Of a DNA stretch of 64,000 nt, positions 25,218-36,659 are shown one piece after another. The notes under the pieces are model-generated. The model was given only the letters and a program-made list of their open reading frames with translations. It made no database searches and was not told the DNA's origin. The stretch covers positions 744,001 to 808,000 of the forward strand of contig OZ287699.1 of the NCBI GenBank assembly GCA_965649825.1. Direction: 5' to 3'. The DNA is from Penicillus capitatus. Its lineage: Eukaryota; Chlorophyta. The position numbers and the translations under genes were made by a program. Each line of letters begins with the position of its first letter. Within the stretch, counting starts at the first letter, position 1.

Positions 25218-27026
25218 ATGTGTGAGCCGAGCCACAACACAGTACCGATGGCATCTGCAAAGGTATGTCCACTTTGGTACTGCCCAAGGGGCCATGCGAG
25301 ACCGTCAGTTATTCAGGTCTGCAAGGAATTCGTGCAGAAATACTATCAGATATCCGACACCAGACCGGACCTCCTCTATCGACTCTACAAGCACAATGCA
25401 ACAATAAGCATAGCAGAGACAGTCAAGGGTAAACAGAAAAACATCAGCACTTCCGCTTCGAATCAGCAGGTATGGAGCATTCACCCATCTATCTGTCCCT
25501 GGATGTATCGATGGATGCCGGATGGCATTGGTAGGAAGTTCGATTGTTGTTGACGTGCACGTTTAATAATGTCAAGACAACAATCGTCAATATCACATTC
25601 CAGCATTCGATTCGTAATCATCTGTTACTGATGGTCAACGGGCTGCTTTATCATAAGGTGTGTGTCTTCTCCTCGACACTGGATGGAATCTGTTGTCGAT
25701 GTGTTTTGTGTAGGAGACCCGACCAGGCCACTTCTTCACACAAACATTTCTCCTAGAATCCATCCGTAGTCGGATAGCAGTCGCGTCCGATGTTTTACAA
25801 ATTTACAGTCACAATCTCAATCGACACCTATTAGGCGACATCAAGGCGAAGCTTAAGCAATCCAAGATTTCTGTTGGCGTTCATCCCTCACCGGTTCGTG
25901 TTCTCGATGTCTAAGGGCACTGTGGATTTGACTGACATGGTCTGCCTGTCTGGATTATGATTGTAGGTTGTTGTTGATAAGACCATTCGTTCGCGGGTTT
26001 ACAGGACTGTGCCCATGTTCGGCTCAGTGGATGAGGTGAGCCGACAAAAAGCGTCGTTCGTTTGCCCGCCACGAAAGCCATTGGCGGTTAGAAGCATACG
26101 ACAGCGACCACGTTTTGTCGCCGATTTATTGTGTCCTTGTGTTCTTCATTTAGGTCGCGAATTTGTTTGTTCTCCCGAACGACAAGCCAACTGCTGCTTC
26201 ACAGCGAACCAGAACCATGAAGAGAGAGAGTGAATCTGTGAAAGAGCCACGTCTTCAGCCCGACACGGCCAGAGAGGCCGCGTCCGACGTGTTTCGTCCT
26301 CATGGCTGGGACGCTTTCACGGATAAGAAGCCGGTATTTGGCACAACCGCGTCCGAAAATCTCTACGGTTCACCTCTTCACCTGACGAAGTCTCAGGAAA
26401 AAGAAGCTTACTTGGACACGCCTCTAACGAATGATGCCCACAACGGGGTGGAGGGGTCGGCGCAGAACGGGTTGTTTCTGACGTGTTTCGGAGAAGGACA
26501 AGAGCATTGCAACATGAAATCGGAGTTGTTGCGCAAGCACGAATGGAGTCTGCCCTCCAAAGAAACCAAAACGAATGGTGGTGCCTACTTGCGCCTGTTT
26601 GGTTTCCAACCGATCCCAGACGGACCCCCAGTTGAATGGGATCTTTCACAAGACGCTGTATTGACGCAACTCAGAACGTATCAAGAAGTCGTCGATCGAA
26701 TGGGAATGCCGGTACCTAAACGTCGTTTGCGATCGCATCGATCGCAAGTGGAATGGTATCATCGAACGGTCTTCCTTGACAATTTACCACGCGATGTCCA
26801 TCCAGAATCATTACGACGCGCATACGAGACCATGTTTGGAGAAATCGAAGAGGAGAATGGGATTATTTTGGCTTCTGCCAGAAAGTCATCGGTCGCTTAC
26901 CTTGTTTTCAAATCATTAGAATCGGCAATCGCCGTCGGTCGAGCGGATTCGTGGATCAACGGATCCAAAATCGTCATACAAAAGTATCGAATGCCTCTGG
27001 TCGATGTTGACACGCATGAATCCTGA
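25218..27026 (+). CDS. G3BP-like protein: NTF2-like domain plus C-terminal RRM
   Basis: Exons 25218-25262, 25317-25469, 25535-25657, 25714-25893, 25967-26035, 26154-27026; 480 residues. Residues about 16-140 form an NTF2-like domain (VCKEFVQKYYQISDTRPDLL, YRLYKHNATISI, TFNNVKTTIVNITFQ, LLMVNGLLYHK, GHFFTQTFLLE). A long polar linker follows, and an RRM lies near residues 390-470 with RNP2 TVFLDNLPRD and an RNP1 counterpart SSVAYLVFKS. NTF2 + RRM is the architecture of G3BP and its plant relatives, which bind mRNA and nucleate stress granules; the RRM here is divergent. The splice between 25893 and 25967 and the 118-nt intron at 26036-26153 are less certain than the rest; the linker also could include an extra small exon. 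Confidence 0.75.
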
Positions 27027-27749
27027 TGCCGATGATTTACAGGCGATTCAGCCGATCCCCATTTCTCTTGTTCTATCTGTTCTCTGTCTTAAAATGAAGC
27101 TCGGCTGTTGTAGCAGATGATCCTTTTTGTTTTTTATTCTTGCTTCGTCCCACATCAAAACGAGTACCCGACAGTCTGCCATTGATCGTTTGTTGCACTG
27201 GAATAAGTATTTTCTACTCTTTTCTGCTCAATCTATAGATCTTGTAGGAACAAATGAAGTAGCTCGCTGTCGAAATCGCTGACGGATACCATCCTTGCTG
27301 TGCTCTGTTTTGAAAATCAGCAAATTCTAGACGGAATCATTCAGAGCTCTAAAGAGGTCTGCACCGAGTGCCTTTCCGTAGACGCCTCGGAAAATTTCAT
27401 TACTTCATAATTTATTTCTTTACGCAACTGATCTGGACAACCTCCGTTTCTATAAGGGATGCTGTCTGTAAGCGGACCCTGATGACAGAAACTGAGACGG
27501 CCACTGAATGGCACTGTCATAATCTATCTTATCGTATTGCCTTTGTGAGATCGTGTGTCAAGTCTTTTTGTAACGCGTGTCAGATAGCTCGTTTGAACTT
27601 TGGTGGTAAGACTTTGTTTGGAATTACAATCATCTGACCATGTCGTCGACAACTATAATTGTACTTCACCTCACCCACCGCTTCCACGAAATCCCCATGT
27701 ATCGCGGCTATGCGGTCGTGCATGCATACATATGTGTCCGTAGATATTC

Positions 27750-28377
27750 TCACACATCCTCTAGACGCGGCATGACAAACCCATTCGGATCGATAACGAA
27801 TTCTTCCCCCCGATTGGCAGCAAGGACAAGTAGATTTGCTTTGACGGCATTCATTTTGCGAAAAGAAGCTCCAAAAGAGATGACTTTCTGCCCTCCGCTT
27901 TCATACACGATTGCCATCGGAATCCCTGTGATTCCTTCCTTTCGAACAAAATCTCGAATGCCATCATCTGTGACACAGGCCTTAACAAACAGAAAATCCT
28001 GTTGGTACTCCGGATTCCCCGCTATTCGCGAGAGTTGTGGGAAAGCGGCCTGCAGGCAATCACCATTCTCAGAAATCGTGGCATCTATGGCAGCTTCTTA
28101 CGCGACAGGCGCCGCAGTGTCCGGCGTAGAAGTCAACAAAAATCAATTTCTCAGTCTCGTTAGATAGTATGCGTTGTAAGTCTTCGGCAGAATGTACCGT
28201 CAACCAAAATTCGGGAAACTTGTCAAACCACTTGACGTGTTCCGTCGCAGGCGGTGGTTCGAGAGTCGAGACTCGAATGCGTGTGTCGCTGGGGTACCAC
28301 TTCAAAAACCGAGTCGAAGATCGGGTACTAGATTCCCTCGTGGAGAAAACCGTCATTGATGCACGTGAGAACGCCAT
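27750..28377 (-). CDS. Plastid-type thioredoxin-like protein (ACHT-like)
   Basis: Exons (minus) 28377-28102 and 28049-27750; 191 residues. After a Ser/Arg-rich leader suited to plastid import (MAFSRASMTVFSTRESSTRS), the thioredoxin fold starts with LIFVDFYAGHCGACRAAFPQ; the active site is HCGAC rather than the classic WCGPC. This resembles the atypical Cys/His-rich thioredoxins of plant plastids, which oxidise reductive-pathway targets such as ADP-glucose pyrophosphorylase in the dark; that role is inferred. The cis-Pro loop GITGIPMAIVYESGGQ is present. One intron, 52 nt, splits the motif directly after the second active-site cysteine. In-frame ATGs occur upstream, so the transit peptide could be longer. 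Divergent from the torsin-like gene 177 bp away. Confidence 0.8.
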
Positions 28378-28554
28378 CGGTGCATGACGGCGCAAGTGAC
28401 CATGCCTCGTTCCAGCACACAGTGTTGAAGACATTTCAGCGAACAAACAAACCCTCACGGATCTTAATCCGTCGGCGTCGATTGTAAGATGGATAAACGC
28501 ATTCATCGAAGGCATTTGTGACGGGACCATCGAACGACGACATTATTCGCTGAC

Positions 28555-29885
28555 ATGAATCCTCTCGTGCCAGTGTTTGGGGCCGCTGCGGCGGTTTTGA
28601 GCTTTTACGTTGGAATACAGAACCGTTACTTCGCTCCTGACGCTTGTGCGCGTCTTGGAGTGGCACTCAATGAAAGCCTCGTCGGACAACCCTTAGGGAC
28701 TCGATTGCTGGCGGAGAATATCTGTGCACATCTGGCGGAGAAGTTCCCTCGACGGCCTCTCGTGTTGTCACTACATGGTGCGCCTGGTGTCGGAAAAACG
28801 TACAGCCATGTTATAAGCAAGACAAAGGATGATCCGTTTTCGGATGCCATCGGAACAACGTAGGTGCTCAAGCCATGTACGGGCACATCGGTGGACGCGA
28901 TACCACGGTTCGATCCGTGATGCGATCGCTACACACGATCAAGAGAGCCTCACAAAAATGGGTGCCGCTTGTTAAGGAAGCAGGCACTCTTGGTGAAAGC
29001 GTCATTGGAAATCCTCTCAAGTGTCCAGGAAGCGGTTGTCCTGCCTACAAAGTGATCTACGGTGAGTGCATGCATATGGACTGAGAAGTGGCTGGAGAGG
29101 TGGCTGGTGTCAATGCAAGGTGTGGATTATATCTCGATGGATCGAACACATCAAAACAGTTTAATTCGAAACTCCATTTTGAAACACGCCAAGAAGTATC
29201 CCGAAAGTCTGATCGTCATCGAGGAGTATGACAAACTCAGCTGTGACACTCGAGCCATGATACGACAGATTCTGCATCATCCCGAGGTTGACCACGGATG
29301 ACTGCTGGCTGACAGCGACGATGTGTCATGATGTGACAGGTGGCCAATGTGTCATTGAGCAAGTCCATTGTGCTCTTGGAAGCGAATCAAGGAATGTTTC
29401 CCATTCAGGAACTGCTGATGGATGCTAAGAAACGCGAAGACGTGTCGCCCTATGTGGCACATCATACTCTGAAGGAACATATGTATGGTATCTGGACCCA
29501 GGCTGGCTGCGAAACTCCTGTCGATGCTGTGCGATTTGGAAACATCATTGACTGCTTCCTACCCTTCTTTCCACTGGAACGATCGCATATCCGAGAGCTG
29601 ATCGAGATGAGTCTGGAATCGGCACGGCAGCTGATCTCAAAGGGGTCCCTTCAATGGGACGCCGATTTTATTGAGTATTATGTGAACCAAGTGCATTTCG
29701 ATGGCGCCTATGCGGTGGATGGTGCCATCGATGCAGGACTGGCATACAAGAAAGTCTATGACCTCCTTAGACTGCACGAGAAGGATCCACGTGCTCAGAA
29801 TTGCCGACACGACGAGCTGTACTACGTCCTGATCGTCGACGATGACAACGTCGAGATGCACGTCCGGTGTTTGCGCAAGAAATGA
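28555..29885 (+). CDS. Torsin/ClpB-like AAA+ ATPase
   Basis: Proposed exons 28555-28804, 28864-29061, 29120-29286, 29340-29885; 386 residues. The N-terminus has a hydrophobic segment (LVPVFGAAAAVLSFYVGI) that may be a signal anchor, then GQPLGTRLLAENICAHL, Walker A in LHGAPGVGKTYSAQAMYG, and Walker B in PESLIVIEEYDKLSCDTRAM. The C-terminal half has helical lid-like sequence. Torsins are ER/nuclear-envelope AAA+ proteins activated by partner proteins; closeness to torsin rather than to ClpB is judged only from size and the membrane-proximal N-terminus. The first join needs a GC donor at 28805 to keep frame; the canonical GT five bases downstream shifts the frame to a stop, so this join or a sequence error needs checking. 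Intron 3 ends TGATGTGACAG. Confidence 0.62.
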
Positions 29886-30037
29886 AGCAAAGGTCCGTCA
29901 TCTTGTTTTGGGACAGGAAAGCACGTTTACACCCGAAATTCATTTGCTTGTAGCAACGAAATGCTTTTCACCAAAGAGGGATGGATAAGATATCATTCAA
30001 GTAGAGCAGATGTGTGTACATGACAAAGATATGAAAT

Positions 30038-30839
30038 CTAGAGAAGCTTATCCCTCAGTCTGAGTCTGTAGTCCAGCAATGAGCGACCATCAGAGAACTG
30101 AATATGCTTCCCCGGTTTACGCATTCGCATCCCTGCACACTTTTCAAACTCCGTGCAGCCAACCACGTAGCCACAGCGTGCGCAGAGGATCCCGTTATTG
30201 GCAATCCAACCTTCTGCCATTACCTTATCACGACCGCCACGATACACAACTTTCTCGCCCAGTGTTGCCATACCCAATCTCACCAGGTAACTGTCCATCC
30301 AGACATACATGAGGCCGTGTGTTCTGAGAAACATACATTGGAGGGGCTTACCCAATGGTTTTAGCAGGACGTGGTAGGGTTCTCTTCTGGTGAGGATCGC
30401 AACGACCTGCTCTCTCTTTCCAGTTCCAAGGGAAATAGAGCTGATCGCCTGTCATCATCATCACATCGGTGCCACATCTGTATATAGATAGATGACGGAC
30501 CAATCTGAGAAAAGGGTAGACGTGAGAGCACAGGGCAAGGATCTGAATTAAGTAGACGTTGAATGTTCTGCTGACATCTTCTAACAGCATCTACAGACCT
30601 AACCAACAATCATGCCTATCTCCTTCTGTAGTGCCAGCTACGGAATTTCGATGAAACGCGGTGGCATCTCGATTGGCATAACGCCGGTGGTGCTTCGCGG
30701 ATTCTACATCACACAGACAATGTGAAATCGTCGATTAGCGGATACGCCGCGTTACAAATTGTGTCGTCGTCGTCGTCGCCGCCTTTGGAAAGGGTCGACG
30801 CAGCACTACGACGTCGTAGGCATTCACGTCGAGCTCCAT
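30038..30839 (-). CDS. Protein with a C-terminal TDBD-like (zinc-finger-like) module
   Basis: Exons (minus) 30839-30756, 30703-30642, 30598-30501, 30448-30352, 30290-30038; 197 residues. The C-terminal third reads LGEKVVYRGG, then EGWIANNGILCARCGYVVGC, TEFEKCAGMRMRKPGKHIQF and SDGRSLLDY. This matches the pattern of the TPL-binding/Tify-binding (TDBD) module: a glycine-rich turn, CxxC, S/T-x-FExHAG, and a DGxSLxD end, found in plant PHD-finger chromatin proteins and in jasmonate-signalling partners. The rest is short, with a basic stretch and no PHD finger visible, so the protein is much smaller than usual TDBD proteins. The function is unknown; a chromatin or transcriptional adaptor role is inference. 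Four introns are 43-61 nt, one ending GATGTGATGATGATGACAG. Confidence 0.5.
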
Positions 30840-31082
30840 CTTGAGCAGCGGGTTCTTGTTGGAAGCAGACGCGTCCGTTAGACCGCGGCCAATTTGGCCG
30901 TCGCGTTTCTCACTCGGCGCAGCGCATTTATCCTATGCAGAATGGACTGACTGTCTTGTGTATGTTTTTGGAAACATAGAACGGTTCACATGAAACCCCT
31001 CCTCAACATACTCTCCCTGGAACGTCTGACTTAGACTATACACATGCGAGGCGTTATCACACAACGCTACCACCGACGGGCG

Positions 31083-31392
31083 TTACACTGAAAAAGGAAC
31101 GTCGCGCAGCTCTTCGTCCCGGCACTGAACCTAGACAGGCAGAGGCGGCTGCGTCGAGAGAAGCGCGGACGGCGAGCAATAGCGAGAGAAGGGGTTGCGA
31201 GTTTGACGGAGACGACGTAACGCGCCTGAAACGACACTGAACGTGATAACACGTTTCGCGATTTGACCGGTCGGTGTCTCTCACCTGAGCGAACCACGTC
31301 GTTTCGCGTTGATAGACACGGACAACGACCCCTTCGTTCTCTGCTTCGCCGGGTGCTGTTGTAAAATTCACGTATTCGCCCAGGATATCCAT
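31083..31392 (-). CDS. Small 51-residue hypothetical protein
   Basis: Proposed exons (minus) 31392-31285 and 31130-31083. The peptide starts MDILGEYVNFTTAPGEAENE and ends ELRDVPFSV. The region GVVVRVYQRETTWFAQVQC has the alternating pattern of a small beta-barrel, but I recognise no family. The intron would be 154 nt with GTGAG/CTAG ends, longer than is normal here, which lowers confidence. It could also be the 5' part of a larger gene or a non-coding transcript. Confidence 0.3.
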
Positions 31393-31754
31393 GTCGGTTG
31401 AGAGCAGTAGCGAATGTATGGATCAGCCGCGTCGATCGGCAATGAGGTATACCCGAAGCCGTCACATCAGCGTATGATAGTGCTGGTTCACAATCGTAAT
31501 GATACGCAGAAGCTACCGCGTATCCAATCCCTCTTCTAAGGTCGAACATACAGACACCATGGATGACCGACCGCATTCCACGATCTCCTGAATCATCGCT
31601 GATCCAAGCAGTTAATCTCTTCTGAGTGAGTGAGTCCTTCACAGCCTCCACAACAAACAACGAAACAAGACGCATATCCAGGCAGATCGCTGTCTTCAAA
31701 ACGCATGCATCCAACGAAAACGGCAAAGAGAAAATCCAGGCGTGGTCTTCTTCA

Positions 31755-32555
31755 TCATGCATATCTGTCCAGCTTCACGCCCAAACGACGGCCCTCCAAT
31801 TCGGAGTCATTCAAAACCTCAATGGCTTTGTGTGCTGCCTCAGGCGTTTCAAAACGTACTGTACCCCATCCCTAAGCATCCACCACCCCTCTTGGCACCC
31901 TTCTGTCACATCATGGACGTCGGTTTACTCTGGATCGTCCATCTCTACCCAACACGATGTTCGCATGGGCAGCTCCGCCGACTTTTTGGTTGAAAAAATC
32001 TTTCAGTTCACGCCAGGTAAACTTATAAGGAATGCCGTGAACCACAATCTATGACGCACAAGGATCGCCCCACACGTCCCTCTCGATGTGCAACGATCGT
32101 CACCTGGCATTTTCCAGCGTCGGCAGATTCGTTGCGTGTCTCACGGGCATGATCAATTTGATAGTTCTTCACATCTCTGTCCTCACGATCTTCACGAACC
32201 ATCAATGGACGTCCATTCAAATCCACTCCATTCAATTCCTGCACTGCTTTGTATGCCTAGATCCGCAGATTCTCCCTCTTCATTTCTGGGTGCTATGCAC
32301 ATGCGCCAGCTCACCTCTTCGGGACTCTCAAATTCGACGATTCCCCATCCCCTTGAACGTCCTAAGCATAGCAGCCGTACATCAAGAGGGGCAGCCTGGC
32401 GTCGTGCAACCATCTTCCGTCCGCATGACGTTGGCATAGACGACTTGACCACATTCACGAAACTTATCCTTCAAGTCTTGCCAGGAGGTTCGCCAGGCCA
32501 AATTCCCGACGTAACAACGCTTGCCAATAATGAGCTTGTCTTCGTCGTCGCTCAT
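31755..32555 (-). CDS. Two-RRM RNA-binding protein (GBP/Gbp2/hnRNP M-like)
   Basis: Exons (minus) 32555-32411, 32361-32315, 32256-32104, 32048-31929, 31871-31755; 193 residues. RRM1 (residues about 10-85): RNP2 RCYVGNLAW, RNP1 RSRGWGIVEF, and LNGVDLNGRPLMVREDREDR. RRM2 (about 115-190): IVVHGIPYKFTWRELKDFF and RNP1 RSRGWGTVRF, then LEGRRLGVKLDRYA. The pair of near-identical RNP1s with Trp in the second aromatic position and the short acidic start (MSDDEDK) resemble fungal Gbp2/Hrb1 and algal G-strand-binding proteins, which bind mRNA and, in some organisms, single-stranded telomeric DNA. Which substrate applies here is unknown. Introns 49-58 nt; intron 4 contains TGATGTGACAG in sense. Confidence 0.88.
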
Positions 32556-33104
32556 CCTGTCGACAGTTTTTCAGTCAAGTGGACGAAACGACACGGCAAA
32601 GTTTCACGCCGACACGAAACACGTCGATGTGCCAGAATGAAAATATAAACAGTGCGACGCGAAGGCATACGTGATCAGGAAGGAGCCGACGCCCAGAAGA
32701 ACGACGCTACGGTGTCGAATACGCCGTCGGCATTTATATACGCACCTTTGATAAGTGGTCACTGAGCGTTCAGACTTGCTTTATCGTTTTCGCACTCGTG
32801 CTGCACAATGCCGTTCCCGATTATAATCGTTCGACGGTATAGAACGTGGGCGCAGGAGCCTGTGGTACACTAGCTGCTGGCCATCCTCGACGGGACGACG
32901 TCACATCATACGAAGGAGCATGACTTCATTCAAACGACGACGTCGGCAAAGAGAACGCAATGAGACTTCAAATCCGGTAGAGATAGGCTTCAATCTTGGA
33001 CGTCCAAAACGTGAAGAACTCTCACGCATTGTGTCCAAACATAATACGGACAAAACGAGAAGGAACGAACAAAACTCTTGATCTTCTCAGACGGCCACAC
33101 ATCA

Positions 33105-33922
33105 TCAGACATCCATCGGTCCCTTACCTGTGAACTTCACCTGTTTGCCACACAACGCATCGCACTTCGGTGACTCGAGTCCACGATTCTTACCGAGACT
33201 GGATTTGTGTTCTGGCCGATTCTGCGGGAATTGAAATTGACGCTTTCGCGTCCGGGATTGACCTGGATAGATGCACGAGTATGCAAATTGGATAACCATG
33301 TCACACTTTCTCATACTTTTTCGGGATAGACACCATCTTTGGGATGCAAGTATTGCACTTCACCCGATGGGAAAACGCGATAGAAGCATGCATCTGTCTT
33401 GAACTTTGTTCGCAGTTGGGTTGTCAGAGCCAAGCACTGCTCCTTGCGTGCCAGTTTCAGCAAATTGGGACCTGTCCAACTATCCTTTTGCATTTCACCC
33501 AGATCAGGTGAACGGTGTGACCTTTGCGCATGATGGCAGCACCACCTGTAGGCATCTCAAAGATCTGTTCTTTTTTGCCCTCCCACGTAATCACGTAGAA
33601 CTCTTCTACCTTCAACGCAACTTCGATCCGATTGGCAAGGGATGGATGATCCTACTTGAGCTTTTCGAAGAAGACCGCCAGTACTGCCACCGAAAATAGG
33701 AGAGGGCGTGGATGGGTCAAGCTTAGGCGGAGTCCATGGAGCTGGTTCGGCTGCCTGGGGTTTCGACGGCTTCGCGGCTTCTGACGCTTCGGCGCGGACG
33801 ACGAGTCTCGCGACGTTCTTTCGAAGCGTGACGGGATGTGCGTCGAGTTGCGTGGTGCGGTGTGACGTATGTCGTCCCGCACGGGCGGCACTGCTCGAAA
33901 AATGTGTCAAACTCGACGCCAT
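33105..33922 (-). CDS. psaD: Photosystem I reaction-centre subunit II (PsaD), plastid-targeted precursor
   Basis: Exons (minus) 33922-33656, 33609-33522, 33471-33317, 33262-33194, 33140-33105; 204 residues. PsaD is the stromal subunit that docks ferredoxin and stabilises PsaC. A transit peptide of about 50 residues ([20 protein letters not shown], basic, Ser-rich) precedes the mature protein: [80 protein letters not shown] and [19 protein letters not shown]. No bipartite signal peptide is visible, fitting a primary plastid. Nuclear location excludes a typical red alga. Four introns of 46-54 nt; every join is supported by family alignment. It is divergent from RBM42, 146 bp between start codons. 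Confidence 0.96.
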
Positions 33923-34068
33923 CGTGATCGAAAGGGAAAATCGATGCGGCGACGAAGCGGTCCGGCAGAAACGAACAAACGCAAAACGATCTTACCGCGA
34001 AATCTCGAACACGTGGAAACGACCATTTTAACGCCCATTATCATCGGTCCTTCTGCACGTCGACGGTG

Positions 34069-35007
34069 ATGGGTATCGAAGAAGAGCTCGCCAAATTCCA
34101 GTCCGAAATTGCCTCGGGGCCGAACTACTATGTCCAGTCACCCACTTACACTCAAGTCCTCAACGCCTCTGTCTACGAAGAGGGTAGAATGTTTGAAGAC
34201 AGAGTCTTGGAGCGACACCACAGGTCCATACACTTGTGGACCCAGTGATGGGCACGACAATGGACAACGTGGGTTTCTATCCTTACCCACAAGGTGAGCA
34301 CGATGGGTGCTGTCAGCCGTTCATCATACAATGGGAGTGCTCAGGTGTTCCGGCTCCTCCTTCGATGGCACCTCCCCCTCAATTGGCGCCGCCTCAGACA
34401 CACAAAGTACTAAAGAGTCGAAAGAGACAGTTGGATGTGACGAATGCCATTCCTCGACAAGCAGCAGGTGATGGTTCTGCCTGGAATGCGATGCGAGATG
34501 GATCTGTCTACTAGGCGTCAAATGGTTGGATCCAAATCTCAAAGAATGGCCAGAGAATGACTATCGCATCTTTGTTGGAGACTTGGGGAATGAAGTGAAT
34601 GATGATATGCTGACGAAAGCGTTCTCATCCTTCAATTCATTCAACAAAGCAAAGGTCAGCTCAGTCCCTCGTCCTCGCCGACCATACGATTCAAACAGAG
34701 ATGGATGTCTGTAGGTGATTCGATGTCACCGAACGGGGAAATCTAGGGGATATGGATTTGTGAGCTTCGGGGAAGCTATTGATTTTGCAACGGCTCTGAA
34801 AGAAAAGCAAGGGAGTTACATCGGGAATAGGTTTCTCCACATCCCATCATCTCATACCTCGTCAGGGTGTTCAATGTTAGACCCTGCAAATTGCGCAAGA
34901 GTATATGGAAGGAGAAGAATGATCCGAACCCACTAAAGAAATTCAAGAAGAAGGCTGACAAAAAAGGAAGTGGAGGTCGTATTGCTGGAAGCATCTTACA
35001 TAAGTGA
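34069..35007 (+). CDS. RBM42: RBM42-like RNA-binding protein
   Basis: Exons 34069-34170, 34224-34293, 34345-34467, 34515-34654, 34715-34830, 34881-35007; 225 residues. The N-terminus (MGIEEELAKFQSEIASGPNY) and the Pro-rich middle (VPAPPSMAPPPQLAPP) precede the diagnostic RBM42 block: WLDPNLKEWPENDYRIFVGD, LGNEVNDDMLTKAFSSF, KAKVIRCHRTGKSRGYGFVS and IGNRPCKLRKSIWKEKN. RBM42 associates with the tri-snRNP and hnRNP K and influences splicing and stress granules in animals; the plant homologue responds to cold. The protein is about half the length of the human form because the Pro-rich linker is short. Introns 47-60 nt. A GTG precedes the chosen ATG but no upstream ATG is in frame nearby. Confidence 0.92.
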
Positions 35008-35038
35008 CAGCTCTATCGTCTTCTTCCAATGTACGGTT

Positions 35039-36659
35039 CTATTCTTGTTTGTCTTTCTCATGGAACTTGTCCTTTGCATGGATCAAGAGTGCCATGAGGA
35101 CGATCAGCCACGTCGCTATCAGCAGATTAATTGAGAAATAGAAATTTGCATTGGCGGATTCGGTTTGCACCCATTCGTGCCACATCGCTGGCTCCAGAAC
35201 GCACAGCAATGACCCCGTCACGATCATGAACCACCACCACTCAACCGTCTCCAGAACTCCTTGGTGGGAAAACAACAACACCTAAGGGCACCAGCAACGT
35301 GTTATGGCTAAAGACAGACGCATGTGACAGGCAGACGGTGATGAGTGCATAGTCAGCAACTGTGGGGTAGGGTTTGAATATAGCATGTGTCATTGCCTGG
35401 AGCATGATGATAAAGAGTGGCGATCGCGAGTAGACGATGCAGAATGGTATGAGGAATATGGCACTGGCCGAATGGAAGACAACGAGAAAGAAAGGACGAT
35501 AGAATGGGAACATCTCTGTGAAGAAATACCACCATAAGCCGAGATTGGGCGTCAGATCTGTCGCCTACACGTAACGAAGAGGGCACTTCATCATCGTCCT
35601 GCTGTTGGACAGACTTTGAGGACGAATCCATACGACTCTGTCATCCAATGTCGACCGTGTGGACTGATATCTTCATAGACAGGCGTCAAGATATCTGCAC
35701 AGACAACACACATTGCCAAAGTCACAGAAGGTCGCACTACTGTGATCATGTGATGTGACATCTGAGATCAAGGGGATCCACGCATCCATCCGATGATCTG
35801 GAAACTGGTTTAGATAAGCGTGTGACAGAATGGATAATCCCATCAAAGAGAAACAGAGCCATGCCATAAAGGCAACGCCATCGTACCATTGTTTTCTGCT
35901 CTTTTGGGTAACCATCAACATGATGGGAAGCTACATGAAGTCCATACATACAATCGTTGTGGAACCCACGTCTTATTCGGGTTCGGGGTCTTACTGCGAA
36001 CAGGATGGGATGCAAGCCAATGTAAATGGCGCCAGACAACGCACAGGCTGCTAATATGATGCGATGTGACAGAGCGCCGTAGACGGAGAGGATGACAAGG
36101 AGATTCTCAATACTCCCAACACAACAGCCGACACTGCTCATAATTGTAAAGGGATTCAACAGATAGATACTCGATAGGGACACTGCATAACAGATGATGC
36201 CTTCAGACGAGATCTCCTCCTACTCGTCTGCCTACCTACCTGTTGTGCTCAGGCGTTTCTGCACGTGTGTCAGAATCCATGCGGCCAATAAATCTGCCAA
36301 AACGAAAGGCACCGTACAAAATGTATCGCGTGGACTCGTATAGGAGAGCAGAGGCAGGAGCAGAGGAGCTCCATGATAAGACCACCCCTCATAAGGACTC
36401 TTCCCCTGTCCCATCAAAAACAGAGCTGAACATTGCAGACGTGACGTCTGCTCTGTCAGCCAGGGTTCTCAGACGATGCTTGCCTTCGCGAATGCGATCC
36501 AGACTATGAACTGGAGAAGCGACCTCCGCCCGCCTGACGTCAGTGATCAAGAGCGTATCGACATGTCCTGTCTTACGTCGTTATGCGAGATGCCATCGAG
36601 GACATTGCCAATGAGAGGCGCAAGGAGAGAGCGAGGAGTGTCTGTCGGACGTCAGGCAT
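35039..36659 (-). CDS. PIGU: GPI transamidase subunit PIG-U/CDC91
   Basis: Exons (minus) 36659-36577, 36533-36446, 36405-36240, 36182-35995, 35930-35741, 35694-35615, 35564-35337, 35281-35039; 421 residues, close to the human 435. PIG-U is a multipass ER membrane subunit of the complex that attaches GPI anchors to proteins. Recognisable blocks: EVASPVHSLDRIREG, KSPYEGWSYHGAPLLLPLLS, IYLLNPFTIMSSVGCC, DLTPNLGLWWYFFTEMFPFY, AIFKPYPTVADYALI and the end AMWHEWVQTESANANFYF. The intron at 36406-36445 (40 nt, ending TGATGGGACAG) and the join at 35741/35694 were chosen by phase and are less sure than the others. The 3' end lies only 32 bp from the RBM42 stop codon, so the two transcripts probably overlap tail to tail. 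Confidence 0.88.
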
